The notes beneath the pieces are model-generated. The model searched no databases, was not told the DNA's origin, and saw nothing but the letters and a program-made list of their open reading frames with translations. Below, in pieces: positions 28,649 to 35,885 of a stretch of 49,449 nucleotides of DNA. Each line of letters starts with the position of its first letter. The first letter of the stretch is position 1. The DNA comes from SAR86 cluster bacterium. Lineage in GTDB: Bacteria > Pseudomonadota > Gammaproteobacteria > Magnimaribacterales > TMED112. Location of the stretch: NCBI GenBank assembly GCA_016779525.1, contig JADHNL010000006.1, positions 1 to 49,449 on the forward strand, written 5' to 3'. The translations under genes were made by a program, and so were the position numbers.

Positions 28649-30379
28649 ATGCTTAAAAAATATTCACTTCTTTTAATAATCCTACTCTCATCCTGTGCAG
28701 ACAACACAAATAATTCAGAACAAAAAAGCGAAGAGGTGAGCGCACCTGATCAAAATGACGACTTAAAATATCTTGCACAAGACTTTAGAGAAAAAATTTA
28801 TATGCCGCATGAAAATATCAAAGTTGCAGTTGGTTATGGTCTTGCCAATTCAATTTTGGTTTTGGGCAATTCTCAGAGTCTGGTTGTGGACACCATGGGA
28901 GGAATTGAAACTGCAAGCAGGGTAATTGCTGATTTAAATATTCCTTTAGACAAGCCTGTGACTACATTGGCCTATACGCACTTTCATGCAGACCATACTC
29001 TAGGAGCTCAAGCATTTGTTGATCAATTTCCAATTGAAAACGTTATATCCCATGAAACAACTGTTGCTGAGATAAGAGATTTCTTTGGCATAAAGCGGGA
29101 TCTAATCAGTGAAAGATCATTGAAAATGTTTGGATCAATTCTCCAGGAAAAAGATAAAACATCTTCAAGTGGCATTGGGATTAAGCTTGAAACAGGGATA
29201 GATACTCCTGGCTACATTAAACCATCCATAACATTCAGCAACTTCTATAGTCACGATCTTGACGGTTTAGAGATTCAGTTTTTTCATGCTCCGGGTGAAA
29301 CCGATGACCAGCTCTTTGTTTGGATACCTGAATACAAAACTTTGATGCCAGGAGATAATATCTACAAAGCATTCCCTAATATTTACACAATAAGGGGCAC
29401 AACGTACAGAAGCTTTAAGTCATGGTACACCAGCCTAGAAAAAATGATGGCGTTGGAGCCACAAATTTTAATACCTAGTCACGGCACACCCATCAATGGA
29501 AAAGAGGAAATTTCTAGAGTGTTATCCAATTACCGAGATGCCATTAAATTTGTCCATGATCAAATGATGCGAAACTTAAATTCAGGCTCCAGTCCATTAG
29601 AAGCTGCTAGAAAAATTAAGTTACCAGAAAATCTTGCAAGAGATCCTCACTTATTTGAGCTTTATGGCACCATTGAGTGGAGTGCTCGCAATCTATTTAA
29701 CGGTTACTTCGGGTGGTTTGATGGCAATCCAACCAACCTTTACCCATTTACAAAAGAAGAGTACAGCGAAAAGCTGCTAACGCTAATTCCTGAAGAGCAA
29801 CTCATTTCTGAACTTGATAAAGCTCTTGCAGAGGAAGATTCACAATGGGCTCTCTATATTTCCGATCTTTTAATTGATTCAGGAAAAGTTTCTGATCAAA
29901 TTCTTGCAAAAAAGGCAGCAGCTCTCAAAAATCTTGGAGATTCTGCTTACAATCCAAATGCGGTTAGTTTTTACAGAAGCACTTACGCAGAATTAACTAA
30001 TAGCACCAGTGACAAAGTTTTTATTACTGGTGATAGTCAAATAGAGCCAAACCTCCTAGACCAACTTGATGTTTTAATGTTTTTGGAAACTATGGCGATT
30101 AGGCTTGATCCAGGAAAAGTAGCTGGGATTGCTGATACTAAGTTTGTGAAATTTACAGACTTAGACGAAGTATGGAAACTAAGATTGGAAAACAGTGTTT
30201 TTACTTATGAGAAGGTAAGCGAAATAGTTGAATACGACATTGAAATGTCATCTTTAACCTTTAAAAGCCTTGTTACTGGTACAATTAATCCAATAACTGG
30301 CATATTATTAACGAATAATAATGCCAAAGGCCCAAATAAAAGAGGGTTTTTAGAATTGCTAAGCAACTTTCAAGAATAA
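28649..30379 (+). CDS. Alkylsulfatase-like (SdsA-type) MBL-fold lipoprotein
   Basis: Lipoprotein of 576 residues: lipobox LSSC (Cys16), then a metallo-beta-lactamase domain with the binuclear zinc motif HxHxDH (H111, H113, D115, H116 in THFHADH), a later PGETDDQ, PGDN and PSHGTPI. A helical middle (about 330-420) matches the alkylsulfatase dimerisation domain, and the C-terminus (about 450-576) resembles its SCP2-like domain. SdsA-type enzymes cleave alkyl sulfate esters to alcohol and sulfate. This one is shorter than typical (about 650) and lipid-anchored. It ends directly against the next gene (TAA then ATG). Substrate is inference. Confidence 0.75.
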   Translation: MLKKYSLLLIILLSSCADNTNNSEQKSEEVSAPDQNDDLKYLAQDFREKIYMPHENIKVAVGYGLANSILVLGNSQSLVVDTMGGIETASRVIADLNIPLDKPVTTLAYTHFHADHTLGAQAFVDQFPIENVISHETTVAEIRDFFGIKRDLISERSLKMFGSILQEKDKTSSSGIGIKLETGIDTPGYIKPSITFSNFYSHDLDGLEIQFFHAPGETDDQLFVWIPEYKTLMPGDNIYKAFPNIYTIRGTTYRSFKSWYTSLEKMMALEPQILIPSHGTPINGKEEISRVLSNYRDAIKFVHDQMMRNLNSGSSPLEAARKIKLPENLARDPHLFELYGTIEWSARNLFNGYFGWFDGNPTNLYPFTKEEYSEKLLTLIPEEQLISELDKALAEEDSQWALYISDLLIDSGKVSDQILAKKAAALKNLGDSAYNPNAVSFYRSTYAELTNSTSDKVFITGDSQIEPNLLDQLDVLMFLETMAIRLDPGKVAGIADTKFVKFTDLDEVWKLRLENSVFTYEKVSEIVEYDIEMSSLTFKSLVTGTINPITGILLTNNNAKGPNKRGFLELLSNFQE

Positions 30380-31024
30380 ATGAGCCAACCAACTAGAATA
30401 CCACCCAGAAGAAAATCTCGTGGCGACAGCCAAACTCTTTTCAGCGCCTTAATGTTGGTGGTTGTTTTTGCAACACTAGCAGGGATGTATTTTTATCTAG
30501 AAAGTCAAAGAAAAGCCAATGAAGAAGTGCTTAATTCAATTGCAGATAAGGTTAGGGTCATTGAAGATAAATTATCAATCACTAATGAAGACTCTGAACA
30601 AAATATGCAAACGGTTTTGGAGCAAATTAAATTCATTGATACTGAAGTTAGAAAGCTATGGGGCCATCGAAAAGGATATTTAGATAGCATTAAGAAACAA
30701 GAAAATAAGTCAGCTGCCAATGATAGATCGATTAAGCAGCTGAGCTCAAAATCAACCAATCTAGAAGACAAGATTGATAGCGTTAATAATAAGATTGAAT
30801 TAGCTGAGGACCTGCAGCTTAAAATAACAATGCTTACCAATGAACTTAACAAGCAAAAGCAAATATTAGATGAAAATGGCGAAAATCTTGATGCCATAGA
30901 CAGGTATCGCATTCAGAACAATCAAAAAGTCACAGAAATACTCACCAGGCTAAATAATTTATCTAGAGAACTTGATGACATACAAGAATCTTTGATCGTG
31001 CAAACTGGAGTCACAAATGGGTAA
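30380..31024 (+). CDS. Single-pass membrane coiled-coil protein
   Basis: Unrecognised protein of 214 residues: a basic N-terminus (PRRKSRGD), one transmembrane helix (about 20-40), then a long heptad-rich coiled coil (about 45-205). It starts directly after the sulfatase-like stop codon, so it is cotranscribed, and it overlaps the next small gene by 8 nt. A structural or scaffolding role is possible; nothing in the sequence names a function. Confidence 0.6.
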   Translation: MSQPTRIPPRRKSRGDSQTLFSALMLVVVFATLAGMYFYLESQRKANEEVLNSIADKVRVIEDKLSITNEDSEQNMQTVLEQIKFIDTEVRKLWGHRKGYLDSIKKQENKSAANDRSIKQLSSKSTNLEDKIDSVNNKIELAEDLQLKITMLTNELNKQKQILDENGENLDAIDRYRIQNNQKVTEILTRLNNLSRELDDIQESLIVQTGVTNG

Positions 31025-31229
31025 TTTTCTTAATGAGACTTTTTTCAAATTCTTTTTAATCATCTGTTTGATTCCAAGCGTAATTTTTATTGGAAAAGCT
31101 TTCCTACTGTTTTCGCCTGTCATCTTTTGGGTGCTTGGTTATATGGCCCACAAGAAAGGCAATGAAAGCGAAACAATAATGTGGGTGATTTTTGCAATTA
31201 TTGCTTTAATCCTGGCATTTGTTATATAA
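31017..31229 (+). CDS. Small two-helix membrane protein
   Basis: Unrecognised 70-residue protein with two or three hydrophobic segments (about 8-27, 27-43 and 54-70) and one polar loop (AHKKGNESE). It overlaps the coiled-coil gene by 8 nt. A candidate tRNA-Leu promoter lies in its last codons. Confidence 0.5.
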   Translation: MGNFLNETFFKFFLIICLIPSVIFIGKAFLLFSPVIFWVLGYMAHKKGNESETIMWVIFAIIALILAFVI

Positions 31230-31230
31230 A
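31201..31230 (+). promoter_or_regulatory. Candidate tRNA-Leu promoter inside the preceding gene
   Basis: -35 TTGCTT (31201-31206), 18-nt spacer, -10 TATAAA (31225-31230), ending 15 nt before the tRNA. It overlaps the 3' end of the small membrane gene. Confidence 0.35.
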
Positions 31231-31245
31231 ATACACAATTCAGTC

Positions 31246-31330
31246 GGGGATGTGGTGGAACTGGCAGACACGCTGGATTTAGGTTCCAGTGCCGTAAGGC
31301 GTGGGGGTTCGACTCCCTCCATCCCTACCA
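31246..31330 (+). tRNA. tRNA-Leu (anticodon UAG)
   Basis: Class II tRNA of 85 nt. Acceptor GGGGATG pairs with CATCCCT (one G-T pair at the end), discriminator A and encoded CCA. Anticodon stem CTGGA/TCCAG with loop TTTAGGT, anticodon TAG. Variable arm TGCCGTAAGGCG. T-arm TGGGGG-TTCGACT-CCCTCC region intact. Confidence 0.96.
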
Positions 31331-31372
31331 TTACTTAACACTAAAAAAGCATTGAATTAAACTTAAACAACG

Positions 31373-31435
31373 ATGATATATAGGCTTGAAATAGATGGGC
31401 TTAGAGCATTAGCTGTTTTTTCTACGAAAAATTAA
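31373..31435 (+). pseudogene. Acyltransferase-3 (OafA/YrhL-type) N-terminal remnant
   Basis: A 20-codon reading frame beginning MIYRLEIDGLRALAVF. This is the hallmark N-terminus of acyltransferase-3 membrane O-acyltransferases (consensus Y-R-x-E-I-D-G-L-R-A-L-A-V). The homology stops abruptly after about 16 residues and a stop follows at 31433. The 350 or so residues expected in the intact protein are absent. It lies 43 nt after tRNA-Leu, so it is the stub of a deleted or displaced gene. Confidence 0.7.
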
Positions 31436-31454
31436 CCTTCAAATGTCAAGTTTG

Positions 31455-31490
31455 CTTTACATTAAATTTTTGTTAAGTATACTTTACATT
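31455..31490 (+). promoter_or_regulatory. Promoter with direct-repeat operator before the DUF6249/HTH pair
   Basis: -35 TTTACA (31456-31461), 16-nt spacer, -10 TATACT (31478-31483). CTTTACATT is repeated at 31455-31463 and 31482-31490, 27 bp apart, one copy on the -35 and one touching the -10/start region. The layout fits an operator for the HTH regulator encoded by the second gene, an inference. The rest of the gene-free space 31331-31511 holds only the acyltransferase stub. Confidence 0.5.
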
Positions 31491-31511
31491 TAAATTAAAT
31501 GAGATTTTTTT

Positions 31512-31916
31512 ATGGACGTAGCTATTATCGGATCAATGGTACCAATTTTGGGTATATTAGCTGGCATTATTATTCCAGTATCAGTATTTGTTTGGCAGTA
31601 CTTTGATGCCAAAAATGAAAGAGCTGCTGTAGTTGAAATTGCAAAAAACCTTGATGACCCTGAGCAAGTCGAGAAATTAGTTCACTTGTTCGATGAACGT
31701 AAGAAAGAACCAGTTGATTACAGGAGAAGTGGATTGGTAACACTTTTTGTAGGCATTGGTTTATTTCTTTTCGGTCTTTTTTTTCTTGGTGATCTTTTGA
31801 AAGGTGTTGGTTTGCTAGTCTTTGCTATTGGACTAGGGCAGATTATTGCAGGTTATGTATACCCAAATACCAGTGAAGAGATTAATAAAGCTGTAGAGGA
31901 CTATGAAGAGAAATAA
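31512..31916 (+). CDS. DUF6249-like small membrane protein
   Basis: Protein of 134 residues: an N-terminal transmembrane helix (about 8-30), a cytoplasmic charged segment (DAKNERAAVVEIAKNLDDPEQVEKLVHL is the core of this region), and two further helices (about 74-92 and 96-114). The pattern of membrane protein plus a small HTH regulator in the next gene, 11 nt downstream, is seen in other bacteria, where it is also uncharacterised. Function unknown. Confidence 0.6.
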   Translation: MDVAIIGSMVPILGILAGIIIPVSVFVWQYFDAKNERAAVVEIAKNLDDPEQVEKLVHLFDERKKEPVDYRRSGLVTLFVGIGLFLFGLFFLGDLLKGVGLLVFAIGLGQIIAGYVYPNTSEEINKAVEDYEEK

Positions 31917-31927
31917 GAGATTCGGTT

Positions 31928-32146
31928 TTGGGAAGAAATCACAGAAAATTAATTAATAACTTAGAAAGTATTCGAAAGTCAGCTGGTTTAACCCAGAAAG
32001 ACCTCTCTGATCTAGCTGGTGTATCTAGGGTTAGCATCAATGCAATTGAAAATGGGGTATATGTACCATCTACTGTTTTGGCTTTGAAGATTGCTAAGAC
32101 ACTCAAATGTTCTGTGGAGGACTTATTTCAATTAACAGCTAACTAA
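31928..32146 (+). CDS. XRE/Cro-type HTH regulator
   Basis: Protein of 72 residues, nearly all one helix-turn-helix domain (about 9-68): LESIRKSAGLTQKDLSDLAGVS then RVSINAIENG and PSTVLALKIAKTLKCSVEDLF. Very similar in plan to small YozG-like regulators. Start is TTG 31928, with no better in-frame start. Probably represses its own operon through the 9-bp direct repeats at 31455-31490. The 3' end overlaps the convergent acyl-CoA dehydrogenase by 8 bp. Confidence 0.85.
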   Translation: MGRNHRKLINNLESIRKSAGLTQKDLSDLAGVSRVSINAIENGVYVPSTVLALKIAKTLKCSVEDLFQLTAN

Positions 32147-33293
32147 ATAAATCTCTTGCTACAAGCTCAAGCATTATTTCTGATGTGCCACCATAAATCT
32201 TTTGTATCCGTGCATCGGCGTATGCTCTAGAAATCGGGTACTCTTTCATGTAGCCATAACCACCAAATAATTGCAGACATTCATCAGCCATATGGCATTG
32301 TGCTTCACTTGCTGAGAATTTTGCCATTGATGCCGTTGCAGCATCCAGCTTACCTTCAGCAAATAGCTCTAAACACTCTTTCATGAGTGCTCTATTTAGC
32401 CTTAGTTGAGTTTGGAGTTTAGCCATCTTGAATCTGGTATTTTGAAATTCAGCAATCTGCTGACCGAAGGCTTTTCTTTCTGAAACATATTCTTTTGTGA
32501 TACCCATCATGAAATCCATTGCAGCAACTGCATTTAATGCCAATGCCAGCCTCTCTCGTGGCAATTCTGTCATCAATGTTATAAAACCTTGGTCTACTTC
32601 TCCTAAGACCGCAGAATGTGGAACCAGCACTTCATCAAAAAATAATTCTGAGGTATCGGATGAATGAAGGCCTAACTTTTCTAAGTTTCTGCCACGTGAG
32701 AACCCATCTACTGATGTGTTGACCAGAAAAAGCGATACACCAGATGAGCCTTTTACATCTGGATTGGTTTTGGCAGCAGTAATCACAAAGTCAGCATGCT
32801 GGCCATTGGTTATAAAGGTTTTAGCACCACTAATAACCCACCCATCTTTATTTTTTTTAGCTCGTGTTTGGATGCCTTGTAAATCACTGCCAGCTCCAGG
32901 TTCGGTCATAGCTATTGCTCCAACTAACTCCCCTGTAACCATTTTTGGTAAAAAATGTAATTTTTGATCTTCTGTCCCTTTGTTTAGGATGTAGTGTGCA
33001 ACTATGTCAGAGTGCACACTTAATCCAACGGCTACCGAACCGAAGTTCGCATAGGTGATTCCACAAGGAATAGTTAGAGCCATTTCAGCATCGGCTTCGT
33101 GACCACCATACTTTTCTGGGATATCAATGCAAAGTAAACCTGCAGCACCTAACTTATTCCATAAATCTCTTGGGAAAATACCATTTTCTTCCCACACTTC
33201 GTAATGGGGAGCAATTTCATTTTCACAAAATTTTTCAATGGTTGCTTGGAGGAGAGTTAAGTCTTCACGATCTGGGTTTAGAGAATAATTCAT
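32139..33293 (-). CDS. Acyl-CoA dehydrogenase, LCAD type
   Basis: FAD enzyme of 384 residues that introduces the alpha,beta double bond in acyl-CoA. Motifs: AMTEPGAGSDL (FAD-contact), the ACAD signature near the C-terminus (QLFGGYGYMKEYPISR...RIQKIYGGTSEIM). The MCAD-type catalytic Glu position (IYEGT) is Gly here, while ELPRERL (about residue 240) matches the segment that carries the catalytic Glu in mammalian long-chain acyl-CoA dehydrogenase. The enzyme should therefore be active with LCAD geometry. Divergent from the thiolase operon across 58 bp holding a symmetrical promoter palindrome. Confidence 0.9.
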   Translation of the reverse strand: MNYSLNPDREDLTLLQATIEKFCENEIAPHYEVWEENGIFPRDLWNKLGAAGLLCIDIPEKYGGHEADAEMALTIPCGITYANFGSVAVGLSVHSDIVAHYILNKGTEDQKLHFLPKMVTGELVGAIAMTEPGAGSDLQGIQTRAKKNKDGWVISGAKTFITNGQHADFVITAAKTNPDVKGSSGVSLFLVNTSVDGFSRGRNLEKLGLHSSDTSELFFDEVLVPHSAVLGEVDQGFITLMTELPRERLALALNAVAAMDFMMGITKEYVSERKAFGQQIAEFQNTRFKMAKLQTQLRLNRALMKECLELFAEGKLDAATASMAKFSASEAQCHMADECLQLFGGYGYMKEYPISRAYADARIQKIYGGTSEIMLELVARDLFS

Positions 33294-33311
33294 AACATGG
33301 CCCTATATCTT

Positions 33312-33328
33312 TATTATATTTTATAATA
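33312..33328. promoter_or_regulatory. Palindrome with back-to-back -10 boxes
   Basis: TATTATA-TTT-TATAATA is a perfect inverted repeat in the space between the divergent acyl-CoA dehydrogenase and thiolase genes. It gives TATAAT on the plus strand (33322-33327) and TATAAT on the minus strand (complement of 33313-33318). It could serve as both promoters' -10 regions, as a regulator site, or both. Confidence 0.45.
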
Positions 33329-33351
33329 TAGCTTTAACAAAAGTTGGAAGT

Positions 33352-34539
33352 ATGGGAGAAAGAGTCATAGTAGCTGGAGTCGGAATGATTCCATTCACAA
33401 AACCAGGAGCAAGCGATCCTTACCATTTAATGGGTGAGAAAGCAGCCCGTGCAGCACTTGAAGATGCTGGTTTGAATTATAAGAAAGTGCAACAAGCTTA
33501 TGTTGGCTATGTTTATGGTGACTCTACTGCAGGCCAAGCAGCTTTGTATGGTGTAGGTTTAAGTGGTGTTCCTATCTTCAATGTTAATAATTACTGTTCC
33601 ACCGGATCATCGGCATTGTTTCTTGCAAGGCAAGCTGTGCAGTCAGGTTCAGTTGACTGCGCTTTAGCTCTGGGTTTTGAGCAAATGACCCCAGGCGCTT
33701 TGGGCATTATATTTGAAGATAGGCCAAATCCTTTGATGCGATTTTACGAAGAGATGGAGAGCCTGCAAGGGTTTGATGAATCTTCCCCTTGGGCTGCTCA
33801 ATTTTTTGGTGGTGCTGGGCTTGAGCATATTAAGGAATATGGAACATCAACAAATACTCTGGCAAAAATTAAAGTTAAAGCAAGCAAACATGCTGCAAAA
33901 AATCCATTTGCTATTTTCAATAAAGAAGTAACGGAAGAAGAGGTTATGAATTCTCCGATGATCTTTAATCCTCTTACCCGATTGCAATGCTGTCCACCCT
34001 CTTGTGGAGCAGCAGCAGCAATAATTTGCACAGAAGGTTTTGCCAAAGCAAACAACTTAAATATTGATATTGCTATTGCAGCACAAAGCATGACAACTGA
34101 TTACAGCACGACATTTGAAGACCACGATATGAGAAAAGTGGTCGGTTATGATATGGCGAAAGAAGCTGCTCAAGCGGTTTATGAGGCATCTGGCATTTCA
34201 CCAAAAGATATCAAAGTTTGTGAGCTGCATGATTGCTTTACAACCAACGAACTTATTTCATACGAAGCTCTAGGGCTTGCCGATGAAGGCGAAGCAGAAA
34301 AATTTGTAGTCGACGAACAAAATACCTATGGTGGTCAATGTGTAACAAACCCAAGTGGTGGATTGCTTTCAAAGGGACATCCTCTCGGTGCCACTGGTTT
34401 GGCACAATGCTATGAGTTGGTTAATCAGCTAAGAGGCAATGCAGGTGTGCGTCAAGTTCCCGATGTTAAATTAGGCTTGCAACACAACCTAGGTCTTGGA
34501 GGAGCATGTGTAGTGACCCTTTATCAATCAACAAATTAA
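33352..34539 (+). CDS. SCP-x/lipid-transfer-type thiolase
   Basis: Thiolase-fold protein of 395 residues of the sterol-carrier-protein-x/Ltp type. Nucleophile C82 (NNYCSTGSSA), then HDCFTTNELI and the catalytic His segment SKGHPLGATG, with a late Cys in LGLGGACVV. It would cleave a 3-ketoacyl-CoA to acetyl- or propionyl-CoA plus a shortened acyl-CoA. No SCP-2 or DUF35 domain is fused or adjacent. First gene of a run with two MaoC-type proteins and mazG-like; divergent from an acyl-CoA dehydrogenase, so a complete beta-oxidation-like set is nearly present. Confidence 0.88.
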   Translation: MGERVIVAGVGMIPFTKPGASDPYHLMGEKAARAALEDAGLNYKKVQQAYVGYVYGDSTAGQAALYGVGLSGVPIFNVNNYCSTGSSALFLARQAVQSGSVDCALALGFEQMTPGALGIIFEDRPNPLMRFYEEMESLQGFDESSPWAAQFFGGAGLEHIKEYGTSTNTLAKIKVKASKHAAKNPFAIFNKEVTEEEVMNSPMIFNPLTRLQCCPPSCGAAAAIICTEGFAKANNLNIDIAIAAQSMTTDYSTTFEDHDMRKVVGYDMAKEAAQAVYEASGISPKDIKVCELHDCFTTNELISYEALGLADEGEAEKFVVDEQNTYGGQCVTNPSGGLLSKGHPLGATGLAQCYELVNQLRGNAGVRQVPDVKLGLQHNLGLGGACVVTLYQSTN

Positions 34540-34540
34540 A

Positions 34541-34984
34541 ATGTTTAATTCTGAATTCATAGGACATTGTTTTCCAACAAAAATACTTAATGTCGAAGAA
34601 GGTAAGCTTAAATTTTTTTCTCAAACTATAGGAGAGACCAATCCTATCTATCTTGATAAGGGTGCTGCAATAGATCGAGGCTATAGATCTATCCTGGCAC
34701 CTCCAACATATTCTTTCAGCTTAACTCTAGAAGGAGAATCGCTTAAAGATAAGTATGAGCCAATTGGCTTAGAACTTGGAAAATTATTGCATGGAGCACA
34801 AAGCTTTGAATACTTTGGTGAGATCTGCGCTGGGGATACGGTCATTATTGATGCCAAGATAGTCGATATTTTTCAGAAGAAAGGCGGAGCTTTAGATTTT
34901 TGTATTGAGGAAATGGTGGTCAAGAATGTTAAGAGAGAAACTTTGGCAGTTCTGACACAAACTTTCATAATGAGGCATAAATGA
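34541..34984 (+). CDS. MaoC-like dehydratase, N-terminal-domain type
   Basis: Single hot-dog domain of 147 residues of the MaoC_dehydratase N type (FIGHCFP start, QTIGETNPIYLD, ILAPPTYSFSL, LLHGAQSFEYFGEICAGD). Such domains usually lack the catalytic Asp-His pair and pair with a catalytic MaoC subunit; the partner is probably the next gene. Overlaps it by 4 nt. One nt after the thiolase gene. Confidence 0.8.
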   Translation: MFNSEFIGHCFPTKILNVEEGKLKFFSQTIGETNPIYLDKGAAIDRGYRSILAPPTYSFSLTLEGESLKDKYEPIGLELGKLLHGAQSFEYFGEICAGDTVIIDAKIVDIFQKKGGALDFCIEEMVVKNVKRETLAVLTQTFIMRHK

Positions 34985-35397
34985 GTAGTTCAGAAAATAG
35001 TAAATTTTGTTCTGGAGATATTTTAGAGCCAATGACTCATAACCCTATTTCAAGAACAACCTTAGCTCTTTTTGCCGGCGCGTCTGGCGATCATAATCCT
35101 ATTCATATTGATATAGATTTTGCTAAATCTGTAGGAATGGATGATGTTTTTGCTCACGGCATGCTGGGCATGGCTTACCTTGGACGGTTTTTGACATCAA
35201 TTACAGATCAAAGGAATATTCGTTCTTATAATGTAAGATTTAGCTCAATAACACAGGTGGGTGCTGAGCTTAAATGCACTGGTAAAGTAAAAGAAATTAC
35301 AGACAACAACAGTGAACGACTAATGAAAATTGAATTATTAGTTACCGATCAAAACAATGATGTAAAATTGGTTGGTGATGCAGTAATTGCACTCTAA
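34981..35397 (+). CDS. MaoC-like (R)-specific enoyl-CoA hydratase subunit
   Basis: Hot-dog protein of 138 residues with the hydratase-2 motif intact: FAGASGDHNPIHID...AKSVGMDDVFAHGM. It contains the catalytic Asp and His. Together with the preceding gene product it should form a heterodimeric enoyl-CoA hydratase or 3-hydroxyacyl dehydratase. Adding water to an enoyl-CoA fits the neighbouring acyl-CoA dehydrogenase and thiolase. Confidence 0.85.
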   Translation: MSSSENSKFCSGDILEPMTHNPISRTTLALFAGASGDHNPIHIDIDFAKSVGMDDVFAHGMLGMAYLGRFLTSITDQRNIRSYNVRFSSITQVGAELKCTGKVKEITDNNSERLMKIELLVTDQNNDVKLVGDAVIAL

Positions 35398-35407
35398 TAA
35401 CAGAGCT

Positions 35408-35824
35408 ATGAGTAAAGAAGTAAAAGAGTTTTTTTCAACTTACAGTGATTTTGTGAAGAAAGTTACAAGTGAACCCAGCTTAGACCTAGAAGCTCTAAAA
35501 AAGAGCATGCAAGAAATTGAAGATAAATCCTCTATTGAGTCAGCAAGATTAATGACCGCTGCATTAGGTCTTGGCAGTGAAACGGGTGAATTTGTGGAAA
35601 TAGTAAAAAAGATGTTTTTGCAAGGTAAGCCACCAACAGAAGACAACATCTTTCATATGAAGAGAGAGCTTGGAGATATTATGTGGTATTGGGTTACCGC
35701 ATGCTCTGCCCTTGGCCTCGATCCTTTTGAGGTAATTAGTGAAAATCAAAAAAAACTTGAAGCACGCTATGGTGAGCAATTTGAAGTGCAAAGAAGCGAA
35801 GTTAGGAAAGACGGCGATCTATAA
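35408..35824 (+). CDS. MazG-like nucleotide pyrophosphohydrolase
   Basis: All-alpha NTP pyrophosphohydrolase domain of 138 residues. The metal-binding motif ExxE...ExxD is at E58-E61 (SETGE) and E87-D90 (ELGD). Such enzymes hydrolyse nucleoside triphosphates to monophosphate and pyrophosphate, often as house-cleaning. ATG 35408 chosen over TTG 35387, which lies inside the preceding gene. It is 10 nt after the MaoC gene, so probably cotranscribed, although its job seems unrelated to acyl-CoA metabolism. Confidence 0.82.
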   Translation: MSKEVKEFFSTYSDFVKKVTSEPSLDLEALKKSMQEIEDKSSIESARLMTAALGLGSETGEFVEIVKKMFLQGKPPTEDNIFHMKRELGDIMWYWVTACSALGLDPFEVISENQKKLEARYGEQFEVQRSEVRKDGDL

Positions 35825-35860
35825 TATAGAGTAATTTCAGCAATAAAAATCAGGAAAAGT

Positions 35861-35866
35861 TATAAT
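35861..35866 (+). promoter_or_regulatory. -10 box upstream of the indolepyruvate oxidoreductase
   Basis: Perfect TATAAT in the 61-bp space before the GTG at 35886, with GGGGT (35876-35880) as possible ribosome site. -35 not clear. Confidence 0.35.
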
Positions 35867-35885
35867 AATTAATCTGGGGTAAACA

